Of a stretch of 64,000 nt of DNA, positions 48,229 through 57,957 are shown piece after piece (position 1 is the stretch's first letter; each line of letters begins with the position of its first letter). The DNA lies in NCBI RefSeq assembly GCF_004153445.1, contig NZ_SDQC01000002.1:186001-250000 (forward strand), read 5' to 3'. Below the pieces are notes generated by a model. It was not told the origin of the DNA and ran no database searches. It worked only from the letters and a program-made list of their open reading frames with translations. The translations under genes and the position numbers were made by a program. The DNA is from Allopusillimonas soli. GTDB taxonomy: Bacteria; Pseudomonadota; Gammaproteobacteria; Burkholderiales; Burkholderiaceae_B.

Positions 48229-48990
48229 CTATAGTCCGCCCGCCACGCTCAGCACTGTACCGGTTACGTAACTGGCCTTGCCGGACAGCAGCCAGGCCAC
48301 TGCCTCGGCCACTTCCTGCGGCTGTCCGGGGCGTTTGAGCGGTATGCGCTCGGCCACTCTGCCGGCGCGGTCGGGCGCACCCGCACGGGCATGTATGGTT
48401 GTGTCTATGGTGCCTGGCGAAACGGCATTGACCAGAATCCGGTCCGCCGCAAGCTCCTTGGCCAGCCCCACGCTCAGGGTTTCGATCGCGCCTTTGCTTG
48501 CCGCATAGGCAACATACTCATTGGGCGAGCCGGTGCGCGCCGCTACAGAGGAAATATTCACAATGGACGATGTGAAAGAGCGGCCCTGCCAGCGTCGAGC
48601 GGCTTCTCTGCACAGGCGCACGGGGCCCGCGAGATTGACATCGAGGACGTGTCGCAGATCATCGTCGGTCAGGTCGGTGAATTTCCCGATCTTCCCGGTT
48701 ACCCCGGCGTTGTTGATCAGGGCAGTCACCGTTCCCAGGGACTCGGCGGCATCAAAGATCCGTGGCGCCGCGTCGCCAGCCGATACATCGACGCGCAGGC
48801 CGCGGCAAGGCCTGCCTGGCTGATCCAGCGCTTCCTGAATGCGCTGGGCTTCCTGGTCCGATGCGGAGTGGGTAAAAAGCACGCCGTAGCCATCGCCGTG
48901 CAACTGTTCCACAATGCAGCGCCCAATGCCGCGTGTGCCGCCAGTGACAATGACAATGTGATTGCCTGCAAGGCTTGTGTTTGGTTTCAT
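48229..48990 (-). CDS. SDR-family oxidoreductase
   Basis: 253 residues of the classical short-chain dehydrogenase type. NADP-binding motif TGGTRGIG (about 17-24), NNAG, the catalytic Ser in NISSVAA and YxxxK in YAASKG are all present. The end YVTGTVLSVAGGL is typical. ATG 48990 has AGGAG upstream; the codon six bases earlier is TTG. It is divergent from an MFS transporter with a short dyad in between. Reaction unknown; FabG-like 3-oxoacyl reductases look similar. Confidence 0.9.
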   Translation of the reverse strand: MKPNTSLAGNHIVIVTGGTRGIGRCIVEQLHGDGYGVLFTHSASDQEAQRIQEALDQPGRPCRGLRVDVSAGDAAPRIFDAAESLGTVTALINNAGVTGKIGKFTDLTDDDLRHVLDVNLAGPVRLCREAARRWQGRSFTSSIVNISSVAARTGSPNEYVAYAASKGAIETLSVGLAKELAADRILVNAVSPGTIDTTIHARAGAPDRAGRVAERIPLKRPGQPQEVAEAVAWLLSGKASYVTGTVLSVAGGL

Positions 48991-49011
48991 CGCCAATCTC
49001 CTTTGATGTCA

Positions 49012-49025
49012 ATGTTGTGTAACAT
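49012..49025. promoter_or_regulatory. Short dyad in the SDR-MFS divergent gap
   Basis: ATGTT-GTGT-AACAT is a perfect 5-base dyad 22 bases upstream of the SDR start and 31 bases upstream of the MFS start, the right place for an operator. It is short, so chance is possible. Confidence 0.3.
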
Positions 49026-49056
49026 ACTCCTCTGTCATTGTGGCAAGAGAACCCAT

Positions 49057-50235
49057 TTGATCAGCCGCCGAACTGTTGTCTGTCTTGGACTTGCCCAGCT
49101 CATGTCCTGGGGCGTCTCCTATTATCTGATAGGTGGGCTGGGCGAGGAGATGGCTGCGGCGCTTGGCTGGAGCCGCGATCTTGTGTACGGCGGCTTCACG
49201 GTTGCCTTACTGGTCATGGGGCTGACGTCGCCGTTGGCGGGCAGGCTGATCGATCGCCACGGCGGGCGGTCGGTGATGATATGCGGCTCCATACTCAACG
49301 CGGCCGGTTGTGTGATGCTCGGTCTGACGCACAGCGTGGCGAGCTATCTGCTTGCATGGATACTGCTTGGCTTGGGCATGCGGCTTACCCTCTACGATGC
49401 GGCATTCGCTGCGCTGGCGCGTATTGCGGGTCCTGCTGCGCGCGGGCCGATATCCCAGATAACGCTGCTGGGGGGGCTGGCCTCCACGATCTTTTGGCCG
49501 ATAGGCCACTACCTGGCCGAGTTGATGGGCTGGCGCGGCGCGCTGTTTGTCTACGCCGCGCTTGCGCTGTTCACGATTTTGCTTCATTTGGCCATTCCCA
49601 CCGCCCGGCATGATGCGCAAGCGCCTTCGGCAGGCGCAGCGCCGCTGCGGCAACCGTTGGCCCAGGGAAAGCGGGAACTTGCACTGGCAGGCGCGCTGTA
49701 CGCCATGCTGGCCACGCTGGCGAATTTTCTGAACGCGGGGATGTCGGCCCACATGATTGCGATACTGGGCGGGCTTGGCGTGGCGGCCACGATATCCGTA
49801 TGGATTGCAACACTGCGCGGTGTCGGGCAGTCGCTGGCCCGTCTGTGCGAAGTGCTGTTCGGACGGCATGTCGATCCGTTGACGATGAATCTGCTGGCCT
49901 GTCTGTTGATGCCGCTGGCGTTCATGGCGGGTTTGTACAGTAGCGTGTCGGGCGAGGCTGCCGTGGCTTTTGCCTTTGTCTATGGTGCATGTAACGGCAT
50001 TCTGACCATCACCCGCGGCACCCTGCCTCTGGTATTGTTCGATCCGCGCACATATGGCACGCTGGTCGGGCGCTTGATTGCGCCCAGTTTCATTCTGTCG
50101 GCGGTGGCGCCGCTGGCCTACGCGGTGATCATAGAGCGTTTCGGACAAGCGTGGGGCCTTTATCTATCGCTGGCCTGTGCCCTGGCCATGTTGGCTTCGG
50201 CCGTCGCGTTGTGGGTGTTGTTCAGGCGGAAATAG
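49057..50235 (+). CDS. MFS transporter
   Basis: 392-residue inner-membrane protein with about 12 hydrophobic segments. It has the MFS loop motif between segments 2 and 3 (GRLIDRHGGRSVM) and begins VVCLGLAQLMSWGVSYYLIG, found in a group of small uncharacterised MFS proteins. The start is uncertain: TTG 49057 has a weak GAGA upstream, while ATG 49006 would add 17 unlike residues. Divergent from the SDR gene. Substrate unknown. Confidence 0.82.
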   Translation: MISRRTVVCLGLAQLMSWGVSYYLIGGLGEEMAAALGWSRDLVYGGFTVALLVMGLTSPLAGRLIDRHGGRSVMICGSILNAAGCVMLGLTHSVASYLLAWILLGLGMRLTLYDAAFAALARIAGPAARGPISQITLLGGLASTIFWPIGHYLAELMGWRGALFVYAALALFTILLHLAIPTARHDAQAPSAGAAPLRQPLAQGKRELALAGALYAMLATLANFLNAGMSAHMIAILGGLGVAATISVWIATLRGVGQSLARLCEVLFGRHVDPLTMNLLACLLMPLAFMAGLYSSVSGEAAVAFAFVYGACNGILTITRGTLPLVLFDPRTYGTLVGRLIAPSFILSAVAPLAYAVIIERFGQAWGLYLSLACALAMLASAVALWVLFRRK

Positions 50236-50312
50236 AACAGTCTTTTGCACTGGCGCGTCCCAGGACATTGTAAAGTGCCCGTGTCGACAGTATTTCAACT
50301 GGAGGGGACGAC

Positions 50313-51188
50313 ATGGACGGCCAGGACAGGCAGCTGCGGTATTTTCTCAGGATCGCGGCGCTTTCCTCCTTGTCCAAGGCGGCCGATGAGTTGAACCTGA
50401 GCCAGTCGGGGTTGAGCAGGCATCTGGCCGCTCTGGAGGCTTACCTGGGAAAACCATTGTTCAATCGCACGGGCAGGGGTGTGACGCTGACGGAAGCAGG
50501 GCGCAAGCTGGTGGACGCTGCCTTGCCATCGTATGCCAGGATTGACGATACCCTGGAGCTGCTGCGCGATAAAGAAGGCATTACGCAAGGGGATTTGCGT
50601 ATAGCCACCATTCATACCTTCAGCTATTACTTCGTGTCCGATCTGCTCGCGCGCTTTCTGAGCAAATACGAGCAGGTGAACCTTTCCGTCATGGCCCGCA
50701 GCTCCCCCGATGTCGTGTCCCTGGTGGAAAAAGGCAAAGCCGACATAGGCTTTGTATACGACTCGGCGGTGGCTTCCGAATTCCTGGAGTCCGTCCCCCT
50801 GTTCGTGGATGAGATGTGCCTGATAGCCTGTCCGGGCCAGTTGCCGGCGGAAACTGATGCGGATCTGTCAACCTGTCATATGCCACTGGTTGGCTTTCCA
50901 GAACACTATGCTTTGCGGCGCATGCTCAAGAGCGCCGGGCTGGATGACAGGGTAGTCGTGGTCGCGGAGACAATAGACGCCATGCTTCGGCTCAGTTCGA
51001 CAGGCATCGGCGCCTGTGTGCTGCCCGAGCATATTCCCACGCAGTTGTTGGCCGACTATGGCCTGGTGAAAGTCAGGCTGGAAAAACCAAGGCTGCAAAG
51101 AATGGTGGTGGCCATTGTGCGGCATGATACGGCAGCCGAGACGCTGGCTCGACATCTGCTCGACATGGCGCGCTCGCAGAAAATCTGA
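50313..51188 (+). CDS. LysR-family transcriptional regulator
   Basis: 291 residues. Winged helix at about 6-65 (LRYFLRIAALSSLSKAADEL, LSQSGLSRHLAALEAYLGKPL), then the effector-binding domain with a late GIGACVLPEH. ATG 50313 follows GGAGGGG. It points into a class II aldolase gene 117 bases downstream and an MHS-type transporter, both on the same strand, and likely controls this small catabolic unit. Confidence 0.92.
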   Translation: MDGQDRQLRYFLRIAALSSLSKAADELNLSQSGLSRHLAALEAYLGKPLFNRTGRGVTLTEAGRKLVDAALPSYARIDDTLELLRDKEGITQGDLRIATIHTFSYYFVSDLLARFLSKYEQVNLSVMARSSPDVVSLVEKGKADIGFVYDSAVASEFLESVPLFVDEMCLIACPGQLPAETDADLSTCHMPLVGFPEHYALRRMLKSAGLDDRVVVVAETIDAMLRLSSTGIGACVLPEHIPTQLLADYGLVKVRLEKPRLQRMVVAIVRHDTAAETLARHLLDMARSQKI

Positions 51189-51305
51189 CACACAGGGCAA
51201 GCCACGGGTTTGCATAGCTGATATGAGTCTATGTGCATGGTTCTTTCGCTCTCCCATTCCTAGAATGTCTCAAGGCTTATATTTCCACCTTGAAGGGAGT
51301 CGAGA

Positions 51306-52073
51306 ATGGATGCGCCACTCAGGGCGAAGGATTATTTTGATCAGCGGGCCACCCGGGAGATGCGCGAGCACTTGCACCCGGTGCAGCGCACAGTGCAGGA
51401 GAGCCTCGCGTATGCCTGCCGGATACTGGCGGCCACCGGGCAGGAGGCTGGGCTGGCAGGGCAGATCAGCGCCCGCTCGAGCAAGCCGGGATCATACTGG
51501 ACACTGCGGTTCGGGCTGGGCTTCGACGAGGCGACGGCGGAAGATTTCATCGAAGTCGGCCCCGACCTGGAGACAGTGACCGGTGAGGGCATGGCCAATC
51601 CGGCGACCCGTTTTCATCTATGGGTATATCAGGCGAGGCCGGATGTAAACGCCATCATCCATGCGCATTCCCCATGGGTGAGTGCGCTGGTCGCCGCCCG
51701 GCAGCCCCTGGTTGTGGCGCAAATGGATATGACGCCGTTCTACGATGACTGCGCTTTCCTCGCGGACTGGCCTGGCGTTCCCATCGCCGACCAGGAAGGC
51801 GTTCTGATTTCCGAGGCGCTGGGCAACAAGCGCTCCATCATTCTGGCGCATCATGGGTATCTGACAGCGGGTTCCTCTGTTGAAGAATCGGCTTATCTGT
51901 CCGTGTACATGGAGCGAGCGGCCAGAATGCAGCTTCGCGCACGCGCATATGGCGAGCTTACGCCGGTACCCGGCCATCTTGCGCAGGAAGCGCACGATTA
52001 TCTGCTCAAGCCTTCCATCGTCAAGGGCACGTTTGATTACTGGTGCCGCCAGGTGGACAAGAGCGGGGCCTGA
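51306..52073 (+). CDS. Class II aldolase/adducin-family protein
   Basis: 255 residues. Metal-binding residues are seen in IIHAHSPWV (HxH) and ILAHHGYLTAG (the third His), with the Gly-rich GQISARSS before them. Family members are zinc aldolases, epimerases or decarboxylases acting on phosphorylated sugars and hydroxy acids. The acidic residue at the aldolase position is not obvious, so the reaction is open. ATG 51306 is preceded by AAGGGAG. It lies between a LysR regulator and an MHS-family carboxylate transporter, which suggests breakdown of an imported hydroxylated acid. Confidence 0.88.
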   Translation: MDAPLRAKDYFDQRATREMREHLHPVQRTVQESLAYACRILAATGQEAGLAGQISARSSKPGSYWTLRFGLGFDEATAEDFIEVGPDLETVTGEGMANPATRFHLWVYQARPDVNAIIHAHSPWVSALVAARQPLVVAQMDMTPFYDDCAFLADWPGVPIADQEGVLISEALGNKRSIILAHHGYLTAGSSVEESAYLSVYMERAARMQLRARAYGELTPVPGHLAQEAHDYLLKPSIVKGTFDYWCRQVDKSGA

Positions 52074-52152
52074 TTTCGGGTGATATCGCGTCTCTTTTTT
52101 GACAATCGACAATAAGCACAGAGTGCCGGAAAACACCGGCATGGAGGCAGAC

Positions 52153-53493
52153 ATGGCAAGAAACAATCCTGCGGATTCATCCGCGCGGTCACGCTCGTCC
52201 AGACATTATGTGACGGCGGGCATCGCAAGCATGATGGGTACCACAATCGAGTGGTACGACTTCTTTTTGTACGGCACCGCGGCCGCGCTGATTTTCAATA
52301 AAATATTCTTTCCAGATTTCGACCCGCTCATGGGTACGTTGGCCGCCTTTGCCACGTACTCGGTTGGATTTTTCGCCCGACCTCTTGGCGGCATCATCTT
52401 CGGCCACTTCGGAGATAGAGTTGGGCGCAAGTCGATGCTGCTGATTACCTTGGTGTTGATGGGCGTTCCGACTATCCTGATCGGGTTGATTCCCTCATAT
52501 GAAAGCATAGGCTATTGGGCTGCAATATTGCTGGTCCTGCTGCGCTTTTTGCAGGGCGTGGCCGTGGGTGGCGAATGGGGTGGTGCGGTACTGATGGCCG
52601 TCGAGCACGCACCGGAGGGCAAGAAAGGTTTCTTTGGCAGCCTGCCGCAGGCAGGCGTGGCACCAGGCTTGATTCTTTCCTCATTTGCCATGGCGGGTGT
52701 AGCCGCATTGCCCGAGGAGGCCATGCTCAGTTGGGGATGGCGCCTGCCTTTTCTCGCGAGCGTTGTGCTGCTGCTGATAGGCTGGTTCATACGCGTGCGT
52801 GTGGCGGAATCGCCCGATTTCGAAGCCATGCAGACCGCCGGAAAGCGCGCTGAGGTGCCTTTGCGCATCGTGGTGAAGCATCATCCGCGCAGCGTGCTTG
52901 CTGTGGTGGGTGCACGGCTTGGCGAAGTGACTTGGTTCTACACGGTGGTGACTTTCGCGCTTGCGTATACAACAGGTACGCTGGGGGTGCCCAAGGTCGA
53001 GGTGCTGGATGCCATTATCTGGGGTGCGGCGCTATCCTTTTTCACCATGCCGCTCTTCGGCATGCTGGGCGACCGTATCGGGCATAAGCGGGTGTTTATG
53101 CTGGGTACGGTGGGCATATTGATCTGTGGCTCGATGTTCTTCGATTTGCTGGCAACACGGGATGCCGGAATGATCACGCTGGCCATGGTGGTGGCGATAG
53201 GCATTGTCTATGCGGCACTCTATGGCCCTGAAGGCAGTTTGTTCTCCAGCCAGTTTCCCCCCGAGGTACGCTACAGCGGTATTTCCTTGGCTGTGCAGGT
53301 GTCGGGTGCGATTGGCGGCGGGCTGGCGCCCTTGATGGCGACATGGCTGCTGGCATTGGGCGACGGCAGCCCCAGGTATGTCGTTTGGTATCTGGTCGGG
53401 CTCGGCGCTATCGCCTGCTTGAGCGCATGGTGCATGCGTGCGAATCCTCTGCCGGAGAAGATCGATGGGGCCCTGCTCGAGAGCCGCACATGA
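52153..53493 (+). CDS. MFS transporter, metabolite:H+ symporter (MHS) family
   Basis: 446 residues, about 12 membrane segments. GTTIEWYDFFLYGTAAALIF at the first segment and GGIIFGHFGDRVGRKSML after the second are signatures of the MHS group (KgtP, ShiA, ProP). These take up dicarboxylates, shikimate or betaine with protons. ATG 52153 has GGAGG six bases upstream; an in-frame start at 52099 lacks one. It follows the class II aldolase by 79 bases and likely imports its substrate or a precursor. Confidence 0.92.
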   Translation: MARNNPADSSARSRSSRHYVTAGIASMMGTTIEWYDFFLYGTAAALIFNKIFFPDFDPLMGTLAAFATYSVGFFARPLGGIIFGHFGDRVGRKSMLLITLVLMGVPTILIGLIPSYESIGYWAAILLVLLRFLQGVAVGGEWGGAVLMAVEHAPEGKKGFFGSLPQAGVAPGLILSSFAMAGVAALPEEAMLSWGWRLPFLASVVLLLIGWFIRVRVAESPDFEAMQTAGKRAEVPLRIVVKHHPRSVLAVVGARLGEVTWFYTVVTFALAYTTGTLGVPKVEVLDAIIWGAALSFFTMPLFGMLGDRIGHKRVFMLGTVGILICGSMFFDLLATRDAGMITLAMVVAIGIVYAALYGPEGSLFSSQFPPEVRYSGISLAVQVSGAIGGGLAPLMATWLLALGDGSPRYVVWYLVGLGAIACLSAWCMRANPLPEKIDGALLESRT

Positions 53494-53593
53494 GGGCGTT
53501 GATGACGACTGTTGGTTGATTTCGGGCTGGCTCCGTCTTGGCGCCGACAGATGGCAGTGCGGCGCGTAGTTCACAAGGCCCAGCGAACCGGTA

Positions 53594-54511
53594 TCAGCGC
53601 GGCAGGCAGGGCGCAGAGCGGCGGCCGCGAAACAGCCGGGTGAAGCGCCAGCCTTGGCGCATGCCGCCCGCAGCAGCCAGTATGGCCACGACACCCAGCC
53701 ACTGCAGCCATCCTAGTTGATGGGCGAAGGCGATCCTGTCGACAAGAATGGCCACAATGGGATAAATGAAGGACAGTGCACCAGTCAAGGCGGTTGGCAG
53801 TCGCTGTATGGCCCCGTACAACAAGACATATACCAAACCGGTATGCACAATACCCATGGCGGCCAGGCTAAGCCAGGACGCAAGCGGCATGGCGCGCCAG
53901 CCCCCGACATCCGCAAGCGGCGCCAGCAGCAGTACGCCGGTACAGACCTGAATCAGGGCGATGAGATGCGGGGGGATACCCGACAGACGCTTGACGAGCA
54001 GTGCCGCCACGGCATAGAAGAAAGCTGCGCCCAACGCCAAGCCAATGCCGGCTAGATAGCTGCCCATGCCATAGGACGGCGCCTCGTGCTGGCCAGTGAC
54101 GGCCAGCATTCCGGCAAACGCCATGCACAGCCACAGTATCTTATCGAGTGTGATCCGCTCGCCCAGAAACAGCGCGCCCAGCCCCACCAGCATGAAAGGC
54201 TGCGTGTTATACACCGCGGTCGCAATGCCGATGGAGGCGCGGGAGTATGAGGCAAAAAGCAGAATCCAGTTGGCAACAATGGCAACGCCGCTGACCACGG
54301 CCCAGGCAAAGCCTGTCCATCCCATGATCCCACGCTTCAAGAAGCCCATGGCGACACAGATGAGCAGCAATGTTGCGGCGCCAAATACGCAGCGCCAGAA
54401 GACCACATCATTGACTGGTTGGCCCGAGACCAGCACGAACCAGCCAACCGTTCCCGACACGAGCATGGCCGCAGTCATTTCCAGTGTGCCGCGCCGTATA
54501 GATTGATCCAT
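53594..54511 (-). CDS. EamA/DMT-family transporter
   Basis: 305-residue inner-membrane protein with ten hydrophobic segments in two EamA repeats (about 8-140 and 155-290). The family exports amino acids, metabolites and drugs. ATG 54511 has AGGAG six bases upstream. It is divergent from an Lrp/AsnC regulator, the common arrangement for amino-acid exporters, so export of an amino acid under Lrp-type control is a fair inference. Confidence 0.9.
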   Translation of the reverse strand: MDQSIRRGTLEMTAAMLVSGTVGWFVLVSGQPVNDVVFWRCVFGAATLLLICVAMGFLKRGIMGWTGFAWAVVSGVAIVANWILLFASYSRASIGIATAVYNTQPFMLVGLGALFLGERITLDKILWLCMAFAGMLAVTGQHEAPSYGMGSYLAGIGLALGAAFFYAVAALLVKRLSGIPPHLIALIQVCTGVLLLAPLADVGGWRAMPLASWLSLAAMGIVHTGLVYVLLYGAIQRLPTALTGALSFIYPIVAILVDRIAFAHQLGWLQWLGVVAILAAAGGMRQGWRFTRLFRGRRSAPCLPR

Positions 54512-54677
54512 TCCGAACTCCTGATTTGCACAGGCGTAAGTGTGCACCTGGCCCGCTGTTTACGCCATACAAAAAATCAGGAGAAAAGCTATTTTTTCCT
54601 TTTTTATATAGGATCATAGTAGAATAGTATTTCCAAGGAAAGGGATAACAGGAAATTCACCGGAAAAGAGGTAGGGC

Positions 54678-55118
54678 ATGGATGATGTGGATCGGATTCT
54701 CGTCTCCTCGCTGGTTCAGGATGCGCGCATGTCCCTCAAGGCGCTGGCTCGCGCCAGCGGGCTGAGTTCTCCAAGCGTGTCCGAGCGGCTGCGCCGCCTG
54801 GAGGAAAAAGGCGTCATTACCGGCTATACCACTACAGTGGACCCACAGGCTTTGGGATACGGCCTTCAGGCCATTGTGCGCATTCGCCCGTTGCCCGGCC
54901 AATTGCACAACGTGGAACGGCAAATTCAGGCCATACCCCAGTTCACCGAGTGCGACAAAATCACGGGTGAAGACTGCTTCGTGGCCAGGCTGTCGGCGCG
55001 CTCCATGGCCGAACTTGACGGCATTCTCGACACCCTTGCCGACCGGGCCCAGACGAATACAGCCATCGTCAAGTCCACGCCCGTGGCGCGTCGGCTGCCG
55101 CCGTTACCGGAGCGTTAA
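54678..55118 (+). CDS. Lrp/AsnC-family regulator
   Basis: 146 residues. N-terminal helix-turn-helix (DRILVSSLVQDARMSLKALA, SSPSVSERLRRLEEKGVI) and C-terminal RAM ligand-binding domain (AIVRIRPLPGQL, CDKITGEDCFVARL). The family assembles as octamers and senses amino acids. It is divergent from an EamA transporter, its likely target. The 166-base gap is AT-rich with several promoter-like T/A runs but no clear dyad. Confidence 0.93.
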   Translation: MDDVDRILVSSLVQDARMSLKALARASGLSSPSVSERLRRLEEKGVITGYTTTVDPQALGYGLQAIVRIRPLPGQLHNVERQIQAIPQFTECDKITGEDCFVARLSARSMAELDGILDTLADRAQTNTAIVKSTPVARRLPPLPER

Positions 55119-55151
55119 GCGGCATGCCCCAACGACGCCCGCGCCGGCATG

Positions 55152-56021
55152 TCAGATTTTTTCCATGAGTCGCTGCGCATCGGCCGGCGCCTGCACCTTT
55201 TCATCGTTGTCGAAGTAACAGTAAACCTCTCTTCCTGCACGCCTGCTGCCGCGCTTATCCATAATATGCACGGCGTCATCGGGCTCTCGCCCCTGTGACC
55301 AAGTGCGCAGGCGTTCCGCCCACCGGTCCAGTGCCTGATCTCCGTATCTTCCTCCATGTGCGGTATGCGTGCCATGCAGGCGCACATACACGATGCCCGA
55401 CGTAACATCTTCGGCATAAGGCCAGTTCTTTACGCTGTCCGATATGACCAGGCCGACGTGATGCTTGCGAAGCATGGTAATGAAATCCGGCTCGCAAAAA
55501 CTTTCGTGGCGTACTTCGATTACATGATGCAGGCGGCGGTTGCGATCGGCTTTCACGCACACGTCTTTTACATGGCCGTCATGCCTTGCGGCCAGGGCTG
55601 CCGCCTCGTGAGTCGTATGGGGCAGCGATGCCAGCATGGCCTCGAGGATGTTGCGGTCGAACTTGAAATTGGGAGGAAACTGCCATAGCAACGGGCCAAG
55701 TTTTTCCTGCAGGTTTAACAGACCCGATGCCAAGAAGTTGGCCAGCGCGGTGCGGCTGGCATGTGAGTCGCGAAACCGCAGCACGTGAGTCAGGTAGCGA
55801 GGGCCCTTCACACTGAAGCGAAAGCCCCGTGGCGTGGCCTGGCGCCATTGCATGAAACGGTCCGGTGTCTGCAGGGAATAATGCGTGCCATTGATTTCTA
55901 TGGTCTGCATCGCACGCGAGGCATACTCGAGCTCGCGCCGCTGCGGCAGTTCGTCCGGGTAGAAGGCGCTGCGCCAGCCTGCGTAACGCCAGCCCGATAT
56001 GCCAACGCGTATGCGGGACAT
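55152..56021 (-). CDS. DUF72 (YecE-like) protein
   Basis: 289 residues. VGISGWRYAGWRSAFYP at the start, EINGTHYSLQTPDRFMQWRQ, FRFSVKGPRYLTH and YVRLHG in order define the DUF72/YecE family, a TIM-barrel-like fold of unknown biochemical role. The length is near 250-290, usual for the family. ATG 56021 has GGGAG upstream. It converges with the Lrp gene and no functional partner is evident. Confidence 0.92.
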   Translation of the reverse strand: MSRIRVGISGWRYAGWRSAFYPDELPQRRELEYASRAMQTIEINGTHYSLQTPDRFMQWRQATPRGFRFSVKGPRYLTHVLRFRDSHASRTALANFLASGLLNLQEKLGPLLWQFPPNFKFDRNILEAMLASLPHTTHEAAALAARHDGHVKDVCVKADRNRRLHHVIEVRHESFCEPDFITMLRKHHVGLVISDSVKNWPYAEDVTSGIVYVRLHGTHTAHGGRYGDQALDRWAERLRTWSQGREPDDAVHIMDKRGSRRAGREVYCYFDNDEKVQAPADAQRLMEKI

Positions 56022-56176
56022 TGCATGTGCTCCCTAAAAGCCGCAGGTCAGCAATTTCCGGGCCGGACATGGCGCTCGATTAGGCTGGCGCCGCCATCAA
56101 TTGGCGCAAATTCACCGCTGGGTCTATTATTTTGCTAACGCGGATTCACCATAAAACAATCAGGCAGGAGGCAATA

Positions 56177-57838
56177 ATGCCCAGTATCTACGATCAGGAT
56201 CTCCCTCAGACCCCGGCAAACTATACGCCGCTGTCGCCGTTGTCCTTCATCGAACGCAGCGCGCTGGTATATCCCGATCGCCTCGCGATTGTGCACGGCA
56301 GCGGCGAATCGGCTGTCCGGCGCAGTTGGTCGGAAGTCTATGCGCGTTGCCGCCGCCTGGCCAGCGCGCTGCAGGCGGCCGGCATACGCAAGGGCGACAC
56401 CGTGGCCGTGATGCTCCCCAACACGCCGCCGATGGTCGAGGCGCATTTCGGGATACCCATGTTGGGTGCGGTGCTTAATGCGCTGAATATCCGGCTCGAT
56501 GCCGAGATGATCGCCTTCATGCTCGATCATGGCGAGGCCAAGGCCATTATTGTCGATATTGAGTTTGCGCCCACTGTGGCCAAGGCGCTGTCGCTGCGCA
56601 AAAATCAGACACCGATCAAGGTGATTGACGCAGCCGATGCGCTCTACGTTGGCGAAAATCAGCCTGTGGGCGACCTGGACTATGAAGATTTCCTTGCGGG
56701 AGGTGATCCCGAATTCGCCTGGGAGCTGCCTGGCAACGAATGGGATGCCATTGCGCTGAACTACACCAGCGGCACCACGGGCAATCCGAAAGGGGTTGTC
56801 TATCATCATCGCGGCGCCGCTGCGGCAGCCATTTCCGCGATCCTGGAATGGGACATGCCCAAGCATGCCGTCTATCTGTGGACCCTGCCGCTGTTTCACT
56901 GCAACGGCTGGTGCTTTGCCTGGGCGGTGGCAGCGAGGGCCGGCGTGAACGTATGCCTGCGCCGCGTCGAAGCGCAGGCCATTTTCGATGCGATGCGCGA
57001 GCATGGCGTGAACCATTATTGCGGCGCGCCCATAGTGCATAGCCTGCTGGTCAACGCACCCGAGGCCATGAAGGGAGGCATTCCAACCGGCGTAAAGGCC
57101 ATGGTGGCAGGCGCCGCCCCGCCGGCTTCCATGATAGAGGGCATGGAGCGGATGGGTTTCGATCTGCTGCATGTCTATGGGCTGACCGAGACCTACGGGC
57201 CCGCCACGGTATGCGCGAAGCATGACGCCTGGGATGCGCTGGACATCGGTGGGCGCGCGCGCCTGAATGCGCGCCAGGGCGTGGCCTACCACCTGGAGCG
57301 TGGCATTTGCGTCATGAATCCCGAGACCATGGAGGTTCTCCCGGCCGATGGCGAGAGCATGGGGGAAATCATGTTCCGGGGCAATATCACCATGAAGGGA
57401 TATCTGAAAAACCCCAAGGCCACTCAGGAGGCACTGGCCGGCGGCTGGTTCCACAGTGGGGATCTTGCTGTCATGGATCCTGATGGCTATGTGAAGATCA
57501 AGGATAGAAGCAAGGACATCATCATATCGGGAGGGGAGAATATCTCGTCCATTGAGGTCGAAGACGCGCTGTACCGGCATCCGGCCGTACTGGCTGCTGC
57601 AGTCGTAGCGCGTCCGGACAACCGCTGGGGCGAGACGCCCTGCGCATTCATCGAGCTGAAAGAAGGCGCCAAGGTTTCGGTCGAGGACATGGTCGCGCAT
57701 TGCAAGAAACATATGGCGGGCTACAAGGTGCCCAAGACCATCGTATTCAGGGAGCTGCCCAAGACCGCCACGGGCAAGATCCAGAAGTTCGAGCTGCGCA
57801 AACAGGCCGAGGCGCTGGACACGGCCACAGTGGCCTGA
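56177..57838 (+). CDS. AMP-forming acyl-CoA ligase
   Basis: 553 residues of the ANL superfamily. P-loop-like YTSGTTGNPKG (about 194-204), LFHCNGWCFAW, the adenylate motif YGLTETYG, GWFHSGDL, DRSKDIIISGGENI and the C-terminal catalytic Lys in KTATGKIQK are all intact. It activates a carboxylic acid through an acyl-adenylate. Its closest pattern is that of medium-chain ligases such as AlkK and the DMSP-CoA ligase group. ATG 56177 has AGGAGG upstream. Confidence 0.93.
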   Translation: MPSIYDQDLPQTPANYTPLSPLSFIERSALVYPDRLAIVHGSGESAVRRSWSEVYARCRRLASALQAAGIRKGDTVAVMLPNTPPMVEAHFGIPMLGAVLNALNIRLDAEMIAFMLDHGEAKAIIVDIEFAPTVAKALSLRKNQTPIKVIDAADALYVGENQPVGDLDYEDFLAGGDPEFAWELPGNEWDAIALNYTSGTTGNPKGVVYHHRGAAAAAISAILEWDMPKHAVYLWTLPLFHCNGWCFAWAVAARAGVNVCLRRVEAQAIFDAMREHGVNHYCGAPIVHSLLVNAPEAMKGGIPTGVKAMVAGAAPPASMIEGMERMGFDLLHVYGLTETYGPATVCAKHDAWDALDIGGRARLNARQGVAYHLERGICVMNPETMEVLPADGESMGEIMFRGNITMKGYLKNPKATQEALAGGWFHSGDLAVMDPDGYVKIKDRSKDIIISGGENISSIEVEDALYRHPAVLAAAVVARPDNRWGETPCAFIELKEGAKVSVEDMVAHCKKHMAGYKVPKTIVFRELPKTATGKIQKFELRKQAEALDTATVA

Positions 57839-57957
57839 CCCGTGATGTTTCCCATGCCATAATAAGATGGAGCACAGCGCGTATCCTAGGCGCGCTCATG
57901 AACTGGATGGCGGCGCGGCGTATGTTCGCGCCGCCGCCGCATTTGGGGAACAAAGAT

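Noticed and set aside
48391-49056. Upstream extension of the MFS gene across the SDR gene
   Set aside because: It is antisense to a clear SDR coding region and not MFS-like.
56135-57712. 525-codon minus-strand frame opposite the acyl-CoA ligase
   Set aside because: Shadow of a gene with all ANL motifs; no recognisable domain in its own translation.
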